This document shows positions 40,535 through 50,669 of a DNA stretch of 57,147 bases, one piece after another. The notes under the pieces were generated by a model that ran no database searches, was not told the DNA's origin, and saw only the letters and a list, made by a program, of their open reading frames with translations. The first letter of the stretch is position 1, and each line of letters begins with the position of its first letter. The position numbers were made by a program, and so were the translations under genes. Origin of the DNA: an uncultured Clostridia bacterium (GTDB lineage Bacteria; Bacillota; Clostridia; Oscillospirales; Acutalibacteraceae); the NCBI GenBank assembly GCA_947644325.1, contig CANRZD010000002.1, forward strand, positions 1 through 57,147, in the 5' to 3' direction.

Positions 40535-40573
40535 GTGTGCCGGGAGAGCGCAAAGCTTTCCCGGCACACTTTT
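40535..40573 (+). terminator. Terminator of the glg operon
   Basis: GTGTGCCGGGA (40535-40545) pairs perfectly with TCCCGGCACAC (40559-40569), followed by TTTT at 40570-40573. It runs directly into the addB promoter -35. Confidence 0.85.
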
Positions 40574-40574
40574 C

Positions 40575-40603
40575 TTGCCTATGGCGCGGGAAAATGGTAT
40601 AAT
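40575..40603 (+). promoter_or_regulatory. Sigma-A promoter of addBA
   Basis: TTGCCT (40575-40580), a 17-nt spacer and TATAAT (40598-40603), 31 nt before addB. Confidence 0.78.
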
Positions 40604-40633
40604 AGGGGGCAGAAAAACACAAGGGGGCGGAGT

Positions 40634-43600
40634 ATGCTGCAGTTTGTGCTGGGCCGCGCGGGAAGCGGGAAAACCGAATACATGCGCCGGCTGCTGTCTG
40701 ACAGGGCCCTGGCCGGGGACAGCCGCTGCCTGATGCTGGTGCCCGAGCAGTATTCCTTCGAGACGGAGAAGGCCATGCTGCGGCTGGCTGGGGCCCAGCG
40801 GGCCAACGCCATCGGGGTCTATAGCTTCACGCGGCTAGCGGAGACGGTCTTCCGCAGGGAGGGGGGCGCCGCCGGACGCAGGCTCAGCGACGGGGGCAGG
40901 CGCATCCTCATGTCCTCGGCGGTGGCGGCCTGCCGGGAGCACCTGGAGGTGTACCGCTCTGCCGCCGGCACCGGGCGGGTGACGGACATGATGCTCACCG
41001 CCGTAAACGAGATGAAGATGTGCGGCATCGGCCCGCAGGAGCTTTTCGGGGCGGCAGAGCGCCTGGAGGGTCGGGGCCTGGGGCAGAAGGTGCGGGAGTT
41101 GGGCCTCATCTATGAAACATATGAAGCGCTGGTGGCGGCTTCCTATCTCGACTCCCGGGACGACCTGACGCGGCTTTCGGACGCGCTGGAGACAAGCGCG
41201 TTCTTCGAAGGGTGCACCGTGGCGGTGGATTCCTTCGAGGGCTTCACCGTGCAGGAGCTGCGGGTGCTGGGCCGCATTCTGCAGAAGGCACAGACGGTCA
41301 TAGTCTCCCTGTGCACCGACGGCCGGGGGGACGACACGGGGCTTTTCGCCCTGGTAGACCGCACCCATCAGCGGCTGCAACGCCTTGCCAAGGAGCTGGG
41401 GGTGCCGGTGCTGCCCCCGGTGGTGCTCACCGGGGCCCCCCGCTTTCAGAACGAGAGCCTGAAACTCTTGGAGGCCGGGCTCTTTTCCCCGGAGGAGGGG
41501 CTTGCGGCACAGAGCAGCGAGGGCGTCACCCTGTACCGGGCCCGGGATGTGTACCGGGAGTCGGAGTTCGTGGCGGCGTCTATACGGCGGCTGGTGCGGG
41601 AGCGGGGCTGGCGGTACCGGGACATCTCCATCATCTGCCGGGACCCCCAGCACTACTACGGCAGCCTGGACGTGGCCCTGAAGAAGCGGGACATCCCCTG
41701 CTTCCTGTCACAGCCCATGCGGGTGGACGCGGAGCCCGTGACCCGCTTTGCCCTGGGGGCCTTCGAGTGCGTACAGTCGGGCCTTGCCACAGACAGCCTT
41801 TTAGAGCTCTTGAAGACCGGGGTGTCGGGGTTTTCCGCCGAGGAGATCTCGGACCTTGAGAACTACGCCTTTTTGTGGAAGATCACCGGCAGCGACTGGC
41901 GGGAGGAGTTTGTCCGGCACCCCCGGGGCTTCGGCCAGGAGATGACGGAGGAGGACCGGGCGCTGCTGGAAAGGCTCAACAGCCTGCGGGCCCGGCTCAT
42001 AGAGCCTTTGCGCCGCTTTGCTGACGCCACCCGGGACGCCACTGGGGAGGAAATTTCCCAGGCGGTGTACACGCTCCTTACTGAATACGGCCTGGAGGAG
42101 ACCCTGCCCGCTTACTGCGCCCGGCTGGAGGAAAAAGGGGAAGAGGAGCTTGCAAAGCGCCAGGTGCGGGTGTGGGAGCTCCTTATGGAGCTTTTGGACC
42201 AGATGCACAGCATCTTAGGCGGCCGCAAGGTGCCAAGGGAGCGCTACTACCAGCTTCTGCGGGAGGTGGTGGCCGCGGAGGATGTGTCGGAAATACCCCA
42301 GACCGTGGACCAGGTGCTTTTCGGCACAGCGGAGCAGGTGCGGCAGTCCTCGCCCAAGGCGGCCTTTCTCATCGGGGTGGTGCAGGGGGAGTTCCCCTTG
42401 GCGCCCCGCTCCTCGGGGGTCTTCTCCGATTCGGAGCGCCGGGCCCTCTTAGAGCTCGAGCTGCCCCTGGGGGACCCCCTGGAAAAGAAGGCTATAGAGG
42501 AGCGGTACCTGGCCTACTCTGTGGCCTGCGCTCCTTCACAGGAGCTCTTTATCAGCTGGCCCCGCGCCTATGGGGGCGAAGACCGGGAGCCCAGCGAGCT
42601 GGTGGCAGGGGTGCGGGCGCTGTTCCCGAACCTTGCGCCTTTAGAGGACCTGCCGGAGGAATTTTTCGCCGACTCCTACGAAGCGGCCTTTTCGTACATG
42701 GCCCCCCGCCTGCACGACCCCAGCCCCCAGGCCGGGGCCCTGCGCCTGCTCTTTGCGGAGGAGCCCGACTACCGGGGCCGCCTGCAGGCCCTGGAGCGGG
42801 CGGCGGGCCGGGGGCAGCAGCGCGTAGAGGACCCGGAGCTTGCCCGACAGGTGTACGGGGAGCGGCTTTTTGTGTCGCCCACCCAGGTGGAAAATTTCTA
42901 CAGCTGCGCCTTCAAGTACTTCTGCCGCTACGGCCTAAACGCCCGAGAGCGCCGCCCCGCCGAGGTGGACGTGATGCAGTACGGCACCCTGATGCACTAT
43001 ATATTCGAGCAGGTCTTCCGCCTGCCAAAGGAGCAGCGGGAGGCCTGGGATGAAAACGAGCTGGAGGCCCGCATACAGGGCCACATCGAGCGCTACGCCC
43101 AGGAGAACCTGGGGGGCATGGAGCTGCTTACCGGCCGGCAGAAGTACCGGCTGGGGCGCATGGCCCGGTCCGCCTGCAAGCTGGTGCGGCACGTGGAGAA
43201 GGAGCTCTCCCAGAGCAAATTTACTCCCGCCCACCTGGAGCTGGGCCTGGGGGACGACCGGGAGTACCCGCCCCTAAAGGTAGAGACGGGCACGGGCCGC
43301 ACGGTGACGGTGGGGGGCACCATCGACCGGGTGGACGTGTACCACAGCCCCAGCGGGCAGGACTACGTGCGGGTGATAGATTACAAGACCGGGCGGAAGA
43401 TGTTTAGGCTTTCCGACGTGCTCTACGGCCTTAACATGCAGATGCTGGTGTACCTGGCGGCTTTGGTGGAAAACGGCCAGAGCCTGCCCGCGGGCATCTT
43501 GTACATGCCTGCGGCGGAGCCCTCGGTCAGCGCCGGGCGGGGGGAGGGCGAGACCTCCATCGAGAGCCGGGCGGAGAAGCAGCTGCGCATGAACGGCGTG

Positions 43601-43969
43601 GTGCTGGCGGACACGGAGATCATAGAGGCTATGGAAAGCGGGGCCAAGGGGCGGTTCGTGCCGGCTGCCCTCAATAAGGACGGGAGCCTGCGGAAAAGCT
43701 CCTCGCCCCCCCTGACAGAGGAGCAGATGGGGGTGGTGCTGGGGTACTCGAAAAAGCTCATCGCTGCCATGGGCCGTGAGCTCACCCGGGGGGCCGCCCA
43801 GGCCCAGCCCAACATGAAAAACCACAACGCCTGCAAGCTGTGCCCCTACGGGCCCGTTTGCGGCAGCGAAATGGAGGACCGGGACGTGGAGGAGGACCCC
43901 TCCACCCAGGAGGAGGCCCTTTGGAAGATGCGGGAATCCCTGCGGGAAGGAGGCGGGCCCCATGGCTGA
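40634..43969 (+). CDS. addB: ATP-dependent nuclease/helicase subunit AddB
   Basis: Partner of AddA in double-strand-break end processing and Chi recognition. The 1111 residues start with LGRAGSGKTEYM (Walker A-like). The middle is helicase-like without the usual complete set of motifs. The C-terminal nuclease domain has 'VIDYKTGRKMF'. An Fe-S site is suggested by Cys in ENFYSCAFKYFC and the trio CKLCPYGPVC. The ATG at 40634 follows GGCGGAG; the 33 upstream in-frame residues cross the promoter and terminator and are rejected. It overlaps addA by 8 nt. Confidence 0.95.
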   Translation: MLQFVLGRAGSGKTEYMRRLLSDRALAGDSRCLMLVPEQYSFETEKAMLRLAGAQRANAIGVYSFTRLAETVFRREGGAAGRRLSDGGRRILMSSAVAACREHLEVYRSAAGTGRVTDMMLTAVNEMKMCGIGPQELFGAAERLEGRGLGQKVRELGLIYETYEALVAASYLDSRDDLTRLSDALETSAFFEGCTVAVDSFEGFTVQELRVLGRILQKAQTVIVSLCTDGRGDDTGLFALVDRTHQRLQRLAKELGVPVLPPVVLTGAPRFQNESLKLLEAGLFSPEEGLAAQSSEGVTLYRARDVYRESEFVAASIRRLVRERGWRYRDISIICRDPQHYYGSLDVALKKRDIPCFLSQPMRVDAEPVTRFALGAFECVQSGLATDSLLELLKTGVSGFSAEEISDLENYAFLWKITGSDWREEFVRHPRGFGQEMTEEDRALLERLNSLRARLIEPLRRFADATRDATGEEISQAVYTLLTEYGLEETLPAYCARLEEKGEEELAKRQVRVWELLMELLDQMHSILGGRKVPRERYYQLLREVVAAEDVSEIPQTVDQVLFGTAEQVRQSSPKAAFLIGVVQGEFPLAPRSSGVFSDSERRALLELELPLGDPLEKKAIEERYLAYSVACAPSQELFISWPRAYGGEDREPSELVAGVRALFPNLAPLEDLPEEFFADSYEAAFSYMAPRLHDPSPQAGALRLLFAEEPDYRGRLQALERAAGRGQQRVEDPELARQVYGERLFVSPTQVENFYSCAFKYFCRYGLNARERRPAEVDVMQYGTLMHYIFEQVFRLPKEQREAWDENELEARIQGHIERYAQENLGGMELLTGRQKYRLGRMARSACKLVRHVEKELSQSKFTPAHLELGLGDDREYPPLKVETGTGRTVTVGGTIDRVDVYHSPSGQDYVRVIDYKTGRKMFRLSDVLYGLNMQMLVYLAALVENGQSLPAGILYMPAAEPSVSAGRGEGETSIESRAEKQLRMNGVVLADTEIIEAMESGAKGRFVPAALNKDGSLRKSSSPPLTEEQMGVVLGYSKKLIAAMGRELTRGAAQAQPNMKNHNACKLCPYGPVCGSEMEDRDVEEDPSTQEEALWKMRESLREGGGPHG

Positions 43970-46900
43970 GACAAAGTGGACAGAGGCCCAGCGGGACGCC
44001 ATTTCGGCCCGGCGGGGCACGGTGCTGGTGGCGGCCGCCGCCGGGTCCGGCAAGACGGCGGTGCTGGTGCAGCGGGCCATGGAGCGACTAACGGACCCCC
44101 AGGCACCCCTGCCCGCCGACCGGCTGCTTATCGTCACCTTTACAAAGGCGGCGGCCCAGGAGATGCGGGCCCGGCTGGAGCAGAGCCTCTTTCAAAGGAT
44201 GCGGGAGAACCCCAAAGACCCGGTGCTGCGCAGGCAGAGCCTTCTGCTGCCCCAGGCCCACATCGGCACGGTAGACAGCTTCTGCGCGGAGATGGTGCGG
44301 GAATTTTTCCACCTGCTGGGCATCGCCCCGGACTTCAAGATCCTCTCGGACAAGCGGGAAGAGGAGCTTGCGGCCCAGGCCCTGGAGGAGGCCATGCAGG
44401 CCGCCTTTGAGACCGGCGAGGCCCTGGAGCTGGCCGACGCCTTCACCGGCGAGCGGGACGACCGGCGGCTCATGAACATGGTGCGCACGCTGTACCGGTT
44501 CATGCAGTCCCACCCCTTCCCGGAAAAATGGCTGGAGGAAAAGGCCGCCCAGTACGAGACGGGGGACGCCTCCCCCTGGGAGAAGGCCGTGCTTTCCTAC
44601 GCCCGGGAGACGGCCGCCTACTGCGCGGGGCTCTTGGGGGCCGGTATAGAGGCCGCGGCCTGGGACGTGAAGCTGGAAGAAAACTTCGCCCCGGTGCTTA
44701 TGGAGGACCGGCGGAGCCTTTTGGAATTGGCAAAGGCCTGTGAAAAAGGGGCCTGGGACGAGGCCGTAAGGCTGCGGGAGGCCTTCGCCCCGGCCCGCCG
44801 CAAGCCCCTGCGGGGGTACAAGGAAGACCCGCTGTTCTGCCGGCTGGAGGCCTGCCGGGAGGAAGTGAAGAAGGCGTTGGAGCCCCTTGCCCGCTGCCTG
44901 TGCTGCGAGGCGGAGGACAACCGCCGGGAGCTGCTGGCGACGGCGCCCCTTATGCGCAGCCTGCAGGCGCTGACCTTGGATTTCTCCCGGCGGTACCGGG
45001 AAAAGAAGCGGGAGCGGGACTTTCTGGACTACAGCGACCTGGAGCACCTGGCTATCGAGCTTTTCTGCAGGGAGGACGGCTCGCCCACCCCGGCGGCCCG
45101 GGAGGTAGCGGAGCGCTTCGGGGAGATCATGATCGACGAGTACCAGGATATAAACGAGGTGCAGGATTCCCTGTTCCGGGCCGTGTCTAAGGGAGAAAAG
45201 AACCTTTTCATGGTGGGGGACGTAAAGCAGAGCATCTACGGCTTCCGCCGGGCCATGCCGGAAATCTTCCTCCGGCGGCGGGACGATTTCCCCCTTTATG
45301 ACCGGCAGCGGGACGCGTACCCGGCAACTATCGTGCTGGACCGGAACTTCCGCTCCCGGCGGGAGGTGACGGAGACGGTGAACTTCGTATTCTCCCAGCT
45401 CATGAGCAAGGCGGCGGGGGACATCGACTACACCGGGGCCGAGCGGCTGGTGTGCGCCGCCCCCTATGAGGACAAGCCCGGGTGCGAAACAGAGCTGCTG
45501 CTCATAGACCGCATGGGCGACACCGCCGAGGCGGCGGAGGCCGCGGCCATCGCCGGAAAGATACGGGAGATGCTGGACGCGGGCTTCACCGTCACTACTA
45601 AAGATGGGGAGCGGCCCGCCCAGTGGGGGGATTTCTGCATCCTGCTGCGCAGCGCCAACAAGTACGCCCACAGCTACGCCCGGGAGCTCTGCGCCCTGGG
45701 GGTGCCCGCCCGGGCGTCCTCCGGCGGGGGGTTCTTCGCCGCCAGGGAGGTGCAGGGGGTGCTGTCCCTTCTCAGGGTCATCGATAACCCTAACCAGGAC
45801 ATCCCCCTGCTTTCGGTGCTCATGAGCCCCCTGTACGGCTTCACCCCCGACGACTGCGCGAGGCTACGGGGGAAAGACAAGAAGCCCAGCCTCTACATCT
45901 GCCTGCTGCGGGCGGCCCATAGCGACCCCCGGTGCCGCCGTGTCATCGAAGAGGTGGGGGAGCTGCGGAGCCTTTCGGCCACCATGCCCGCCGACGGGTT
46001 TTTGTCCCTCTTATACGGCCGCACGGGCTGGCCGGATATGGTGCTGGCTATGGAGGAGGGGCCTGGGAGGCTCGAAAACCTGCGGCTTTTAGAGCGGTAC
46101 GCAAAGGAATACGAGAGCTCGGGCTACCATGGGCTGTCGGGGTTCGTGCGGTTTTTGGACAGGCTGCGGGACAGCGGCTCTGATTTACAGGCGGCAGAGC
46201 TGCAGCCGGAGGACGGCTCGGCGGTGTCCATCATGAGCGTGCACAGGGCCAAGGGCCTGGAGTTCCCGGTGTGCATCGTGGCCGGGTGCGGGCGCAATTT
46301 CGTAAACGACCAGCGGGAGGACATCCTGCTGCACCCGGCCCTGGGGCTGGGGGTGAAGCTGAAGGACCCGGAGCACTCGGCCCGCTACACCACCACCGCC
46401 CGGGAGGCCATCGCCCTGGAGTCGGCCCGCTCGGCGGCGGCGGAGGAGCTGCGGGTGCTGTACGTGGCCATGACCAGGGCCAAAGAGAAGCTGATCTTAG
46501 TGGGCTCCGGCGAGAAAATGGCCGGGAAAGTGGAGAAGCTTTGCATGCGCGCCGCCGGGGCGGGGGTCACCCCCTACCTGGTGCGCATGGCGAAAAATGC
46601 CCTGGAATGGCTCATCCTCTGCGCCCTGCACCACCCGGACGGGGCCGGGCTGCGCAAGGCCGCCGGGGCAGAGGAGCTGCCTGTAAATCTGGATAGCTTT
46701 ACACCCTGGCGCATCCGCCTGGAGGCCCATACCCCTCAGCCTCCCCAGCCGGAGGAGGCGCCCCCGCCTCCCCAGCCGCCGGACCTGGACATGCTGGCCC
46801 GGCTGCGGGAGAGCGCGGAATTCTACTACCCCCACGCGGGGCAGATGGACATCCCTGCCAAAGTGGCGGCCTCCAAGCTGGCGGCGGAGGAAGGGGCCGG

Positions 46901-47456
46901 GGAGCTGGGCCTCTCCCGGCCGGCCTGGCTGGGGGAGAAGGGCATGACCCCTGCGGAAAGGGGTATAGCTTTACACGAGTTCATGCAGTTTGCGGATTTC
47001 CCCTCTGCGGCGGCGGACCCGGAAGGGGAGCTCAGGCGGCTGGTGGAGAAGGCCTGGCTCACTCCTGAGCAGGGGGAGGCCGTGGACATCCACCGGGTGC
47101 GGGCCTTCTTCCAGGGGGAGCTGGGGCGGCGGGTGCTGGCTTCAAGGGAAGTTATAAAGGAGAAACGCTTTACAGTTATTGTCCCCCCGGAGATGGTGCG
47201 GGAGGGCATGGAAAGCGGGGAGGAAGTGGTGCTGCAGGGCGCGGTGGACTGCGTCTTTTCCGAGGGGGGAAGGCTGCACATCATCGACTTCAAGACCGAC
47301 CGGGTGGACGCTGTGGAGGAGCTCTGGCAGCGGTACGAGAGGCAGATACGCCTGTACGCCTACGCCATGGAGCAGGCCTGCGGCTGCCAGGTGGGGGACC
47401 TGATCTTGTACTCCACCTATCTCAGCCAGGCCGGGGCAAGGCCCTACAGGCCGTAA
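43962..47456 (+). CDS. addA: ATP-dependent helicase/nuclease subunit AddA
   Basis: UvrD-like helicase with a RecB-type nuclease, 1164 residues. Motifs in order are: Q-motif region TEAQRDAISA, Walker A AAAGSGKTAVL (about 24-34), Walker B 'IMIDEYQDINE', 'GDVKQSIYGFRRA' (motif III), motif V 'MSVHRAKGLEFPV', motif VI VAMTRAKEKL, and the nuclease 'IIDFKTDRVD' near the C-terminus. A proline-rich linker (PQPPQPEEAPPPPQPP) joins helicase and nuclease regions. It starts inside addB and is coupled to it. Confidence 0.97.
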   Translation: MAETKWTEAQRDAISARRGTVLVAAAAGSGKTAVLVQRAMERLTDPQAPLPADRLLIVTFTKAAAQEMRARLEQSLFQRMRENPKDPVLRRQSLLLPQAHIGTVDSFCAEMVREFFHLLGIAPDFKILSDKREEELAAQALEEAMQAAFETGEALELADAFTGERDDRRLMNMVRTLYRFMQSHPFPEKWLEEKAAQYETGDASPWEKAVLSYARETAAYCAGLLGAGIEAAAWDVKLEENFAPVLMEDRRSLLELAKACEKGAWDEAVRLREAFAPARRKPLRGYKEDPLFCRLEACREEVKKALEPLARCLCCEAEDNRRELLATAPLMRSLQALTLDFSRRYREKKRERDFLDYSDLEHLAIELFCREDGSPTPAAREVAERFGEIMIDEYQDINEVQDSLFRAVSKGEKNLFMVGDVKQSIYGFRRAMPEIFLRRRDDFPLYDRQRDAYPATIVLDRNFRSRREVTETVNFVFSQLMSKAAGDIDYTGAERLVCAAPYEDKPGCETELLLIDRMGDTAEAAEAAAIAGKIREMLDAGFTVTTKDGERPAQWGDFCILLRSANKYAHSYARELCALGVPARASSGGGFFAAREVQGVLSLLRVIDNPNQDIPLLSVLMSPLYGFTPDDCARLRGKDKKPSLYICLLRAAHSDPRCRRVIEEVGELRSLSATMPADGFLSLLYGRTGWPDMVLAMEEGPGRLENLRLLERYAKEYESSGYHGLSGFVRFLDRLRDSGSDLQAAELQPEDGSAVSIMSVHRAKGLEFPVCIVAGCGRNFVNDQREDILLHPALGLGVKLKDPEHSARYTTTAREAIALESARSAAAEELRVLYVAMTRAKEKLILVGSGEKMAGKVEKLCMRAAGAGVTPYLVRMAKNALEWLILCALHHPDGAGLRKAAGAEELPVNLDSFTPWRIRLEAHTPQPPQPEEAPPPPQPPDLDMLARLRESAEFYYPHAGQMDIPAKVAASKLAAEEGAGELGLSRPAWLGEKGMTPAERGIALHEFMQFADFPSAAADPEGELRRLVEKAWLTPEQGEAVDIHRVRAFFQGELGRRVLASREVIKEKRFTVIVPPEMVREGMESGEEVVLQGAVDCVFSEGGRLHIIDFKTDRVDAVEELWQRYERQIRLYAYAMEQACGCQVGDLILYSTYLSQAGARPYRP

Positions 47457-47500
47457 AGGGAAATGACTTTACAAAAATAAACTGGAAATGAGGGACGCGA

Positions 47501-49927
47501 ATGATTACCCAAAGCTTACATGAGGGATGGACCCTGGAACTGGCGGAGAGCCGCAGGCGGGTGCCCGCCGCAGTGCCGGGCTCGGTGTACGGCGACCTGC
47601 TGGCCGCCGGGGAAATGGAGGACCCCTATTGGCGGGACAACGAGCTGAAGGCCCTAAAGCGCATGGAGGGCGACTTCCTTTACGAGACCGCCTTCGTGCC
47701 CCGGGAGGGGATGCTAGACTGCCAGAACGTCTATCTGCGGTTCGAGGGCATCGACACCCTGGGCGAGGTGAGCCTAAACGGCGTCCCTCTGGGGAAGGTG
47801 GATAACATGCACCGCGCCTATGAGTTCGAGGTGCGGCACCTGCTGCGGCAGGGCGAAAACGCCCTGCGGGTGCGCATTTTCTCCCCCACCCGGTACATCC
47901 GGGACCACTACGACCCCCAGAAGGCCGACGGCACTCCGGACGCCATGCGGGGCTTCACCAGCCTGCGCAAGGCCCACTGCATGTTCGGCTGGGACTGGGG
48001 CCCCCGCCTGCCCGACGCGGGCATCTGGCGGCCGGTGACGCTTTTGGGGGACGAGGGCGCGTACATTCACGAGGTGCGGGTGCGGCAGAAGCACGAGGGC
48101 GGCAAAGTTGAGCTTTCCCTGGGGCTCAGCGCGTCTTCTACTGCAAAGGATATGACCTTTACAGCTGAGCTTACAGACCCCCAGGGGAACGTGCGGCCTT
48201 TCCCGCAGTCCCCCATGCGCCTGACGATAGAGGACCCCCAGCTGTGGTGGCCCCGGGGCTACGGGGAGCAGCCTCTGTATACTATAAAGGTAGAGGCCTT
48301 GTCAGATGGCAAGGTGCTGGACACCTGGCAGCGGCGCATCGGCCTGCGCACGGCTGCGATGCATATAGAAAAGGATGAGTATGGGGAGAGCTTCGCCCAT
48401 GAGATAAACGGCCTGCAGATTTTCGCCATGGGCGCCGACTACATCCCCGAGGACAATATACGGGGCCGCATCACCCCAGAGCGCACCCGGCGCCTCTTAG
48501 AAGACTGCTGCGCCGCCAACTTCAACTGCATCCGGGTGTGGGGCGGCGGGTATTACCCGGACGACTGGTTCTACGACCTGTGCGACGAGCTGGGCCTTTT
48601 GGTCTGGCAGGACTGCATGTTCGCCTGCGGCACCTACGAGCTGACCCCGGAGTTCTCCCGGAACATCCAGGAGGAGATCGCCCAGAACGTGAAGCGCCTG
48701 CGCAACCATCCCTCCCTGGCCCTGTGGTGCGGCAACAACGAAATGGAGATGTTCGTGGAAAAGGGCCTGTGGGCCCCCACCCCCCGGCACAAGGCCGACT
48801 ACATCCGCATGTACGAGTATATCATCCCCAAGGTCATAAAGGAGCAGGACCCCGATGCCTTCTACTGGCCGGGCAGCCCCTCCAGCGGCGGGGCCTTCGA
48901 CGACCCCAACGGCCAGGACCGAGGGGACGTGCACGACTGGGGCGTCTGGCACGGCATGCAGCCCTTTGCCGACTATAGAAAGCGCACGGCCCGGTACCTG
49001 TCAGAGTTCGGGTTCGAGTCCTTCCCCTGCCTCAAGACCATCGAGACCTTCACCCTGCCCGAGGACCGCAACCTGTTCTCCTACGCCATGGAGAAGCACC
49101 AGCGCTGCGCCCGGGGCAACGCATTGACCATGGCCTACCTGCAGCAGATGTACCTGTACCCCACCAGCTTCGAATGCGCCCTGTACGCCTCCCAGCTTTT
49201 GCAGGCCGAGGCCGTGCGCTATGGGGTAGAGCACATGCGCCGCCAGCGGGGGGTGTGCATGGGCACCGTCTACTGGCAGCTAAATGACTGCTGGCCCGCC
49301 GCCTCCTGGTCCTCCATCGACTACACCGGCCGGTGGAAGGCCCTGCACTATTTCGCCAAGAGATTCTTCGCCCCGGTGCTGCTCTCCTGCTGCGAGGAGG
49401 GGATGCTGACCCAGAGCACCAATATAAACGCCGAGCCCTACGACATGGAAAAGAGCATCGCCCTGGCCGTGACAAACGAGACCCAGGCGACCCGCCACCT
49501 CGTAGCCAAGTGGGCCCTGCGGGACCGCATGGGTCGCATCAAGCGCGAGGAGACCATCAGCCTTTCGGTGAACGCCCTGCAGAGCGTCAGCCTGCCCAAG
49601 GTGAACCTGCCCGAGGCCGACATCTTCGAGGACTACGTGAGCTACCACCTCTACGAGCGGGGCCGGGAGCTCTCCGGCGGCACGGCGATCTTCTCCCTGC
49701 CCAAGTACTTCCGCTTCGCCGACCCCCGCCTGGGGCTGCGGCTGGAGGGGGACGAGATCGTGGTGAGCTCCCGGGCCTACGCCAAGGGCGTGGAGATTCA
49801 GAACAGCGGGGAGGACCTGCTGCTCTCTGACAACTACTTCGACATGGACCCCGGGGAGCGCCGGGTGAAGATACTCAGAGGCAAGGCAGAGGGCCTGCGG
49901 GTGAGAAGCGTGTATGATATTCGGTAA
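47501..49927 (+). CDS. Beta-mannosidase (GH2)
   Basis: Removes terminal beta-mannose from mannan or N-glycan fragments. The 808 residues follow the GH2 plan: a sugar-binding jelly roll (about 1-170, '[16 protein letters not shown]'), an immunoglobulin-like domain, then the barrel with acid/base Glu in CGNNEMEMF and nucleophile Glu in SEFGFESFP. '[17 protein letters not shown]' is typical of mannosidases rather than galactosidases. There is no signal peptide, so the enzyme is cytoplasmic. It starts 44 nt after addA with no clear promoter. No transporter for the sugars is adjacent. Confidence 0.9.
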   Translation: MITQSLHEGWTLELAESRRRVPAAVPGSVYGDLLAAGEMEDPYWRDNELKALKRMEGDFLYETAFVPREGMLDCQNVYLRFEGIDTLGEVSLNGVPLGKVDNMHRAYEFEVRHLLRQGENALRVRIFSPTRYIRDHYDPQKADGTPDAMRGFTSLRKAHCMFGWDWGPRLPDAGIWRPVTLLGDEGAYIHEVRVRQKHEGGKVELSLGLSASSTAKDMTFTAELTDPQGNVRPFPQSPMRLTIEDPQLWWPRGYGEQPLYTIKVEALSDGKVLDTWQRRIGLRTAAMHIEKDEYGESFAHEINGLQIFAMGADYIPEDNIRGRITPERTRRLLEDCCAANFNCIRVWGGGYYPDDWFYDLCDELGLLVWQDCMFACGTYELTPEFSRNIQEEIAQNVKRLRNHPSLALWCGNNEMEMFVEKGLWAPTPRHKADYIRMYEYIIPKVIKEQDPDAFYWPGSPSSGGAFDDPNGQDRGDVHDWGVWHGMQPFADYRKRTARYLSEFGFESFPCLKTIETFTLPEDRNLFSYAMEKHQRCARGNALTMAYLQQMYLYPTSFECALYASQLLQAEAVRYGVEHMRRQRGVCMGTVYWQLNDCWPAASWSSIDYTGRWKALHYFAKRFFAPVLLSCCEEGMLTQSTNINAEPYDMEKSIALAVTNETQATRHLVAKWALRDRMGRIKREETISLSVNALQSVSLPKVNLPEADIFEDYVSYHLYERGRELSGGTAIFSLPKYFRFADPRLGLRLEGDEIVVSSRAYAKGVEIQNSGEDLLLSDNYFDMDPGERRVKILRGKAEGLRVRSVYDIR

Positions 49928-49932
49928 AAGGC

Positions 49933-49961
49933 TTGACAACCTCTTTTGAAAAGCGTATAAT
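49933..49961 (+). promoter_or_regulatory. Consensus sigma-A promoter of the Nudix gene
   Basis: TTGACA (49933-49938), a 17-nt spacer and TATAAT (49956-49961), beginning 6 nt after the mannosidase stop. Confidence 0.85.
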
Positions 49962-50012
49962 TATTAGCCCAACTTACCAAGCGCAACAGCATTTCAGAAA
50001 GGGGAGAGTCAC

Positions 50013-50450
50013 ATGAAAATCGACAAGACCGTGGGCGCCCGTGAGCCCGGCAAGGCCTATATGGACCGGGAGGGCGCCTACCTGCTGGCCCTTAATAAGG
50101 GCATGCTGGCCGTGGCCGATACGCCCACCGGGTGGTTCCTGCCCGGCGGGGGCATCGACCCCGGGGAGGACCACGAGACGTGCATCCGGCGGGAGTGCCT
50201 GGAGGAGCTGGGCTGCCCGGCCCGGGTGGGCGCGTACATAGGCTGCGCCGAGGCCTTCATGATGCTGGAGAGGGACGGCCCCTTCCACCCCATACAGTTT
50301 TACTACGCCGGGTCCCTGGGGGAAAAGACACAGGAGCCCATAGAGCCCGACCACCCCCTTCTCTGGGTGCCTGCAGAAGAAGCTGCCCAGAAGATGAAGC
50401 TCGCCATGCAGCGGTGGGCGGTGGAGAGGGTTTTGGAAAAAACCTCTTGA
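50013..50450 (+). CDS. Nudix hydrolase
   Basis: A 145-residue pyrophosphohydrolase. The Nudix box is complete: the Gly-Gly at about 46-47, then the Glu and the RECLEELG block, fitting G-x5-E-x7-RE-x2-EE-x-G. The fold is compact, without extra domains, so it may clean up oxidised or unusual nucleotides, or act on a sugar nucleotide; the substrate cannot be named. RBS AAAGGGGAG. Its stop codon lies within the -35 of the infC promoter. Confidence 0.9.
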   Translation: MKIDKTVGAREPGKAYMDREGAYLLALNKGMLAVADTPTGWFLPGGGIDPGEDHETCIRRECLEELGCPARVGAYIGCAEAFMMLERDGPFHPIQFYYAGSLGEKTQEPIEPDHPLLWVPAEEAAQKMKLAMQRWAVERVLEKTS

Positions 50451-50475
50451 CAAACCGCCGCACCCGGCGTATAAT
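50447..50475 (+). promoter_or_regulatory. Consensus sigma-A promoter of infC-rpmI-rplT
   Basis: TTGACA (50447-50452), a 17-nt spacer and TATAAT (50470-50475). It gives a leader of about 188 nt before infC. Confidence 0.88.
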
Positions 50476-50481
50476 ACTTTA

Positions 50482-50669
50482 GGAAAACAAAGAGGTACAG
50501 TGTGCCCACCGGTGCGGTTTTTGTCTGCCACAGGTCAATATTTGCGTGGAGGCCTTCTGGGCTTTCTTTGCGGATGTTTTGACGGGCAGGCTTTCTGCCC
50601 GTTTTTTGCGCGCTGGGCTTTTTTGGAAGAAGTTATTCTGAGGATCAACGTGTGATGGAGGTGCTACCA
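50482..50669 (+). ncRNA. infC leader, L20/IF3-type autoregulatory region
   Basis: A 5' leader of about 190 nt with no gene. It holds a CACCGGTG dyad near its start, several U-rich stretches and a full intrinsic terminator at 50582-50607 before the infC ribosome site. In Firmicutes the infC-rpmI-rplT leader is controlled by ribosomal protein L20 through early termination. I have not matched it to the known consensus structure; position and terminator are the evidence. Confidence 0.65.
50582..50607 (+). terminator. Attenuator terminator in the infC leader
   Basis: ACGGGCAG (50582-50589) pairs perfectly with CTGCCCGT (50595-50602) across a 5-nt loop and runs into six Ts. It stands downstream of the promoter and 62 nt before the infC start, so transcription into the operon must bypass it. 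Confidence 0.85.

Noticed and set aside
44088-45671. Long minus-strand open frame (527 codons) opposite addA; similar long antisense frames at 29000-30973 and 5460-6116
   Set aside because: High-GC codon bias on the real strand leaves few stops on the other strand. The translations are Gly/Pro/Arg/His-rich with no family signal, and real genes are clear on the opposite strand.
50608-50640. A second terminator (CGCTGGGC plus T6) in the infC leader
   Set aside because: The T-run is real but no adequate complementary arm lies directly upstream.
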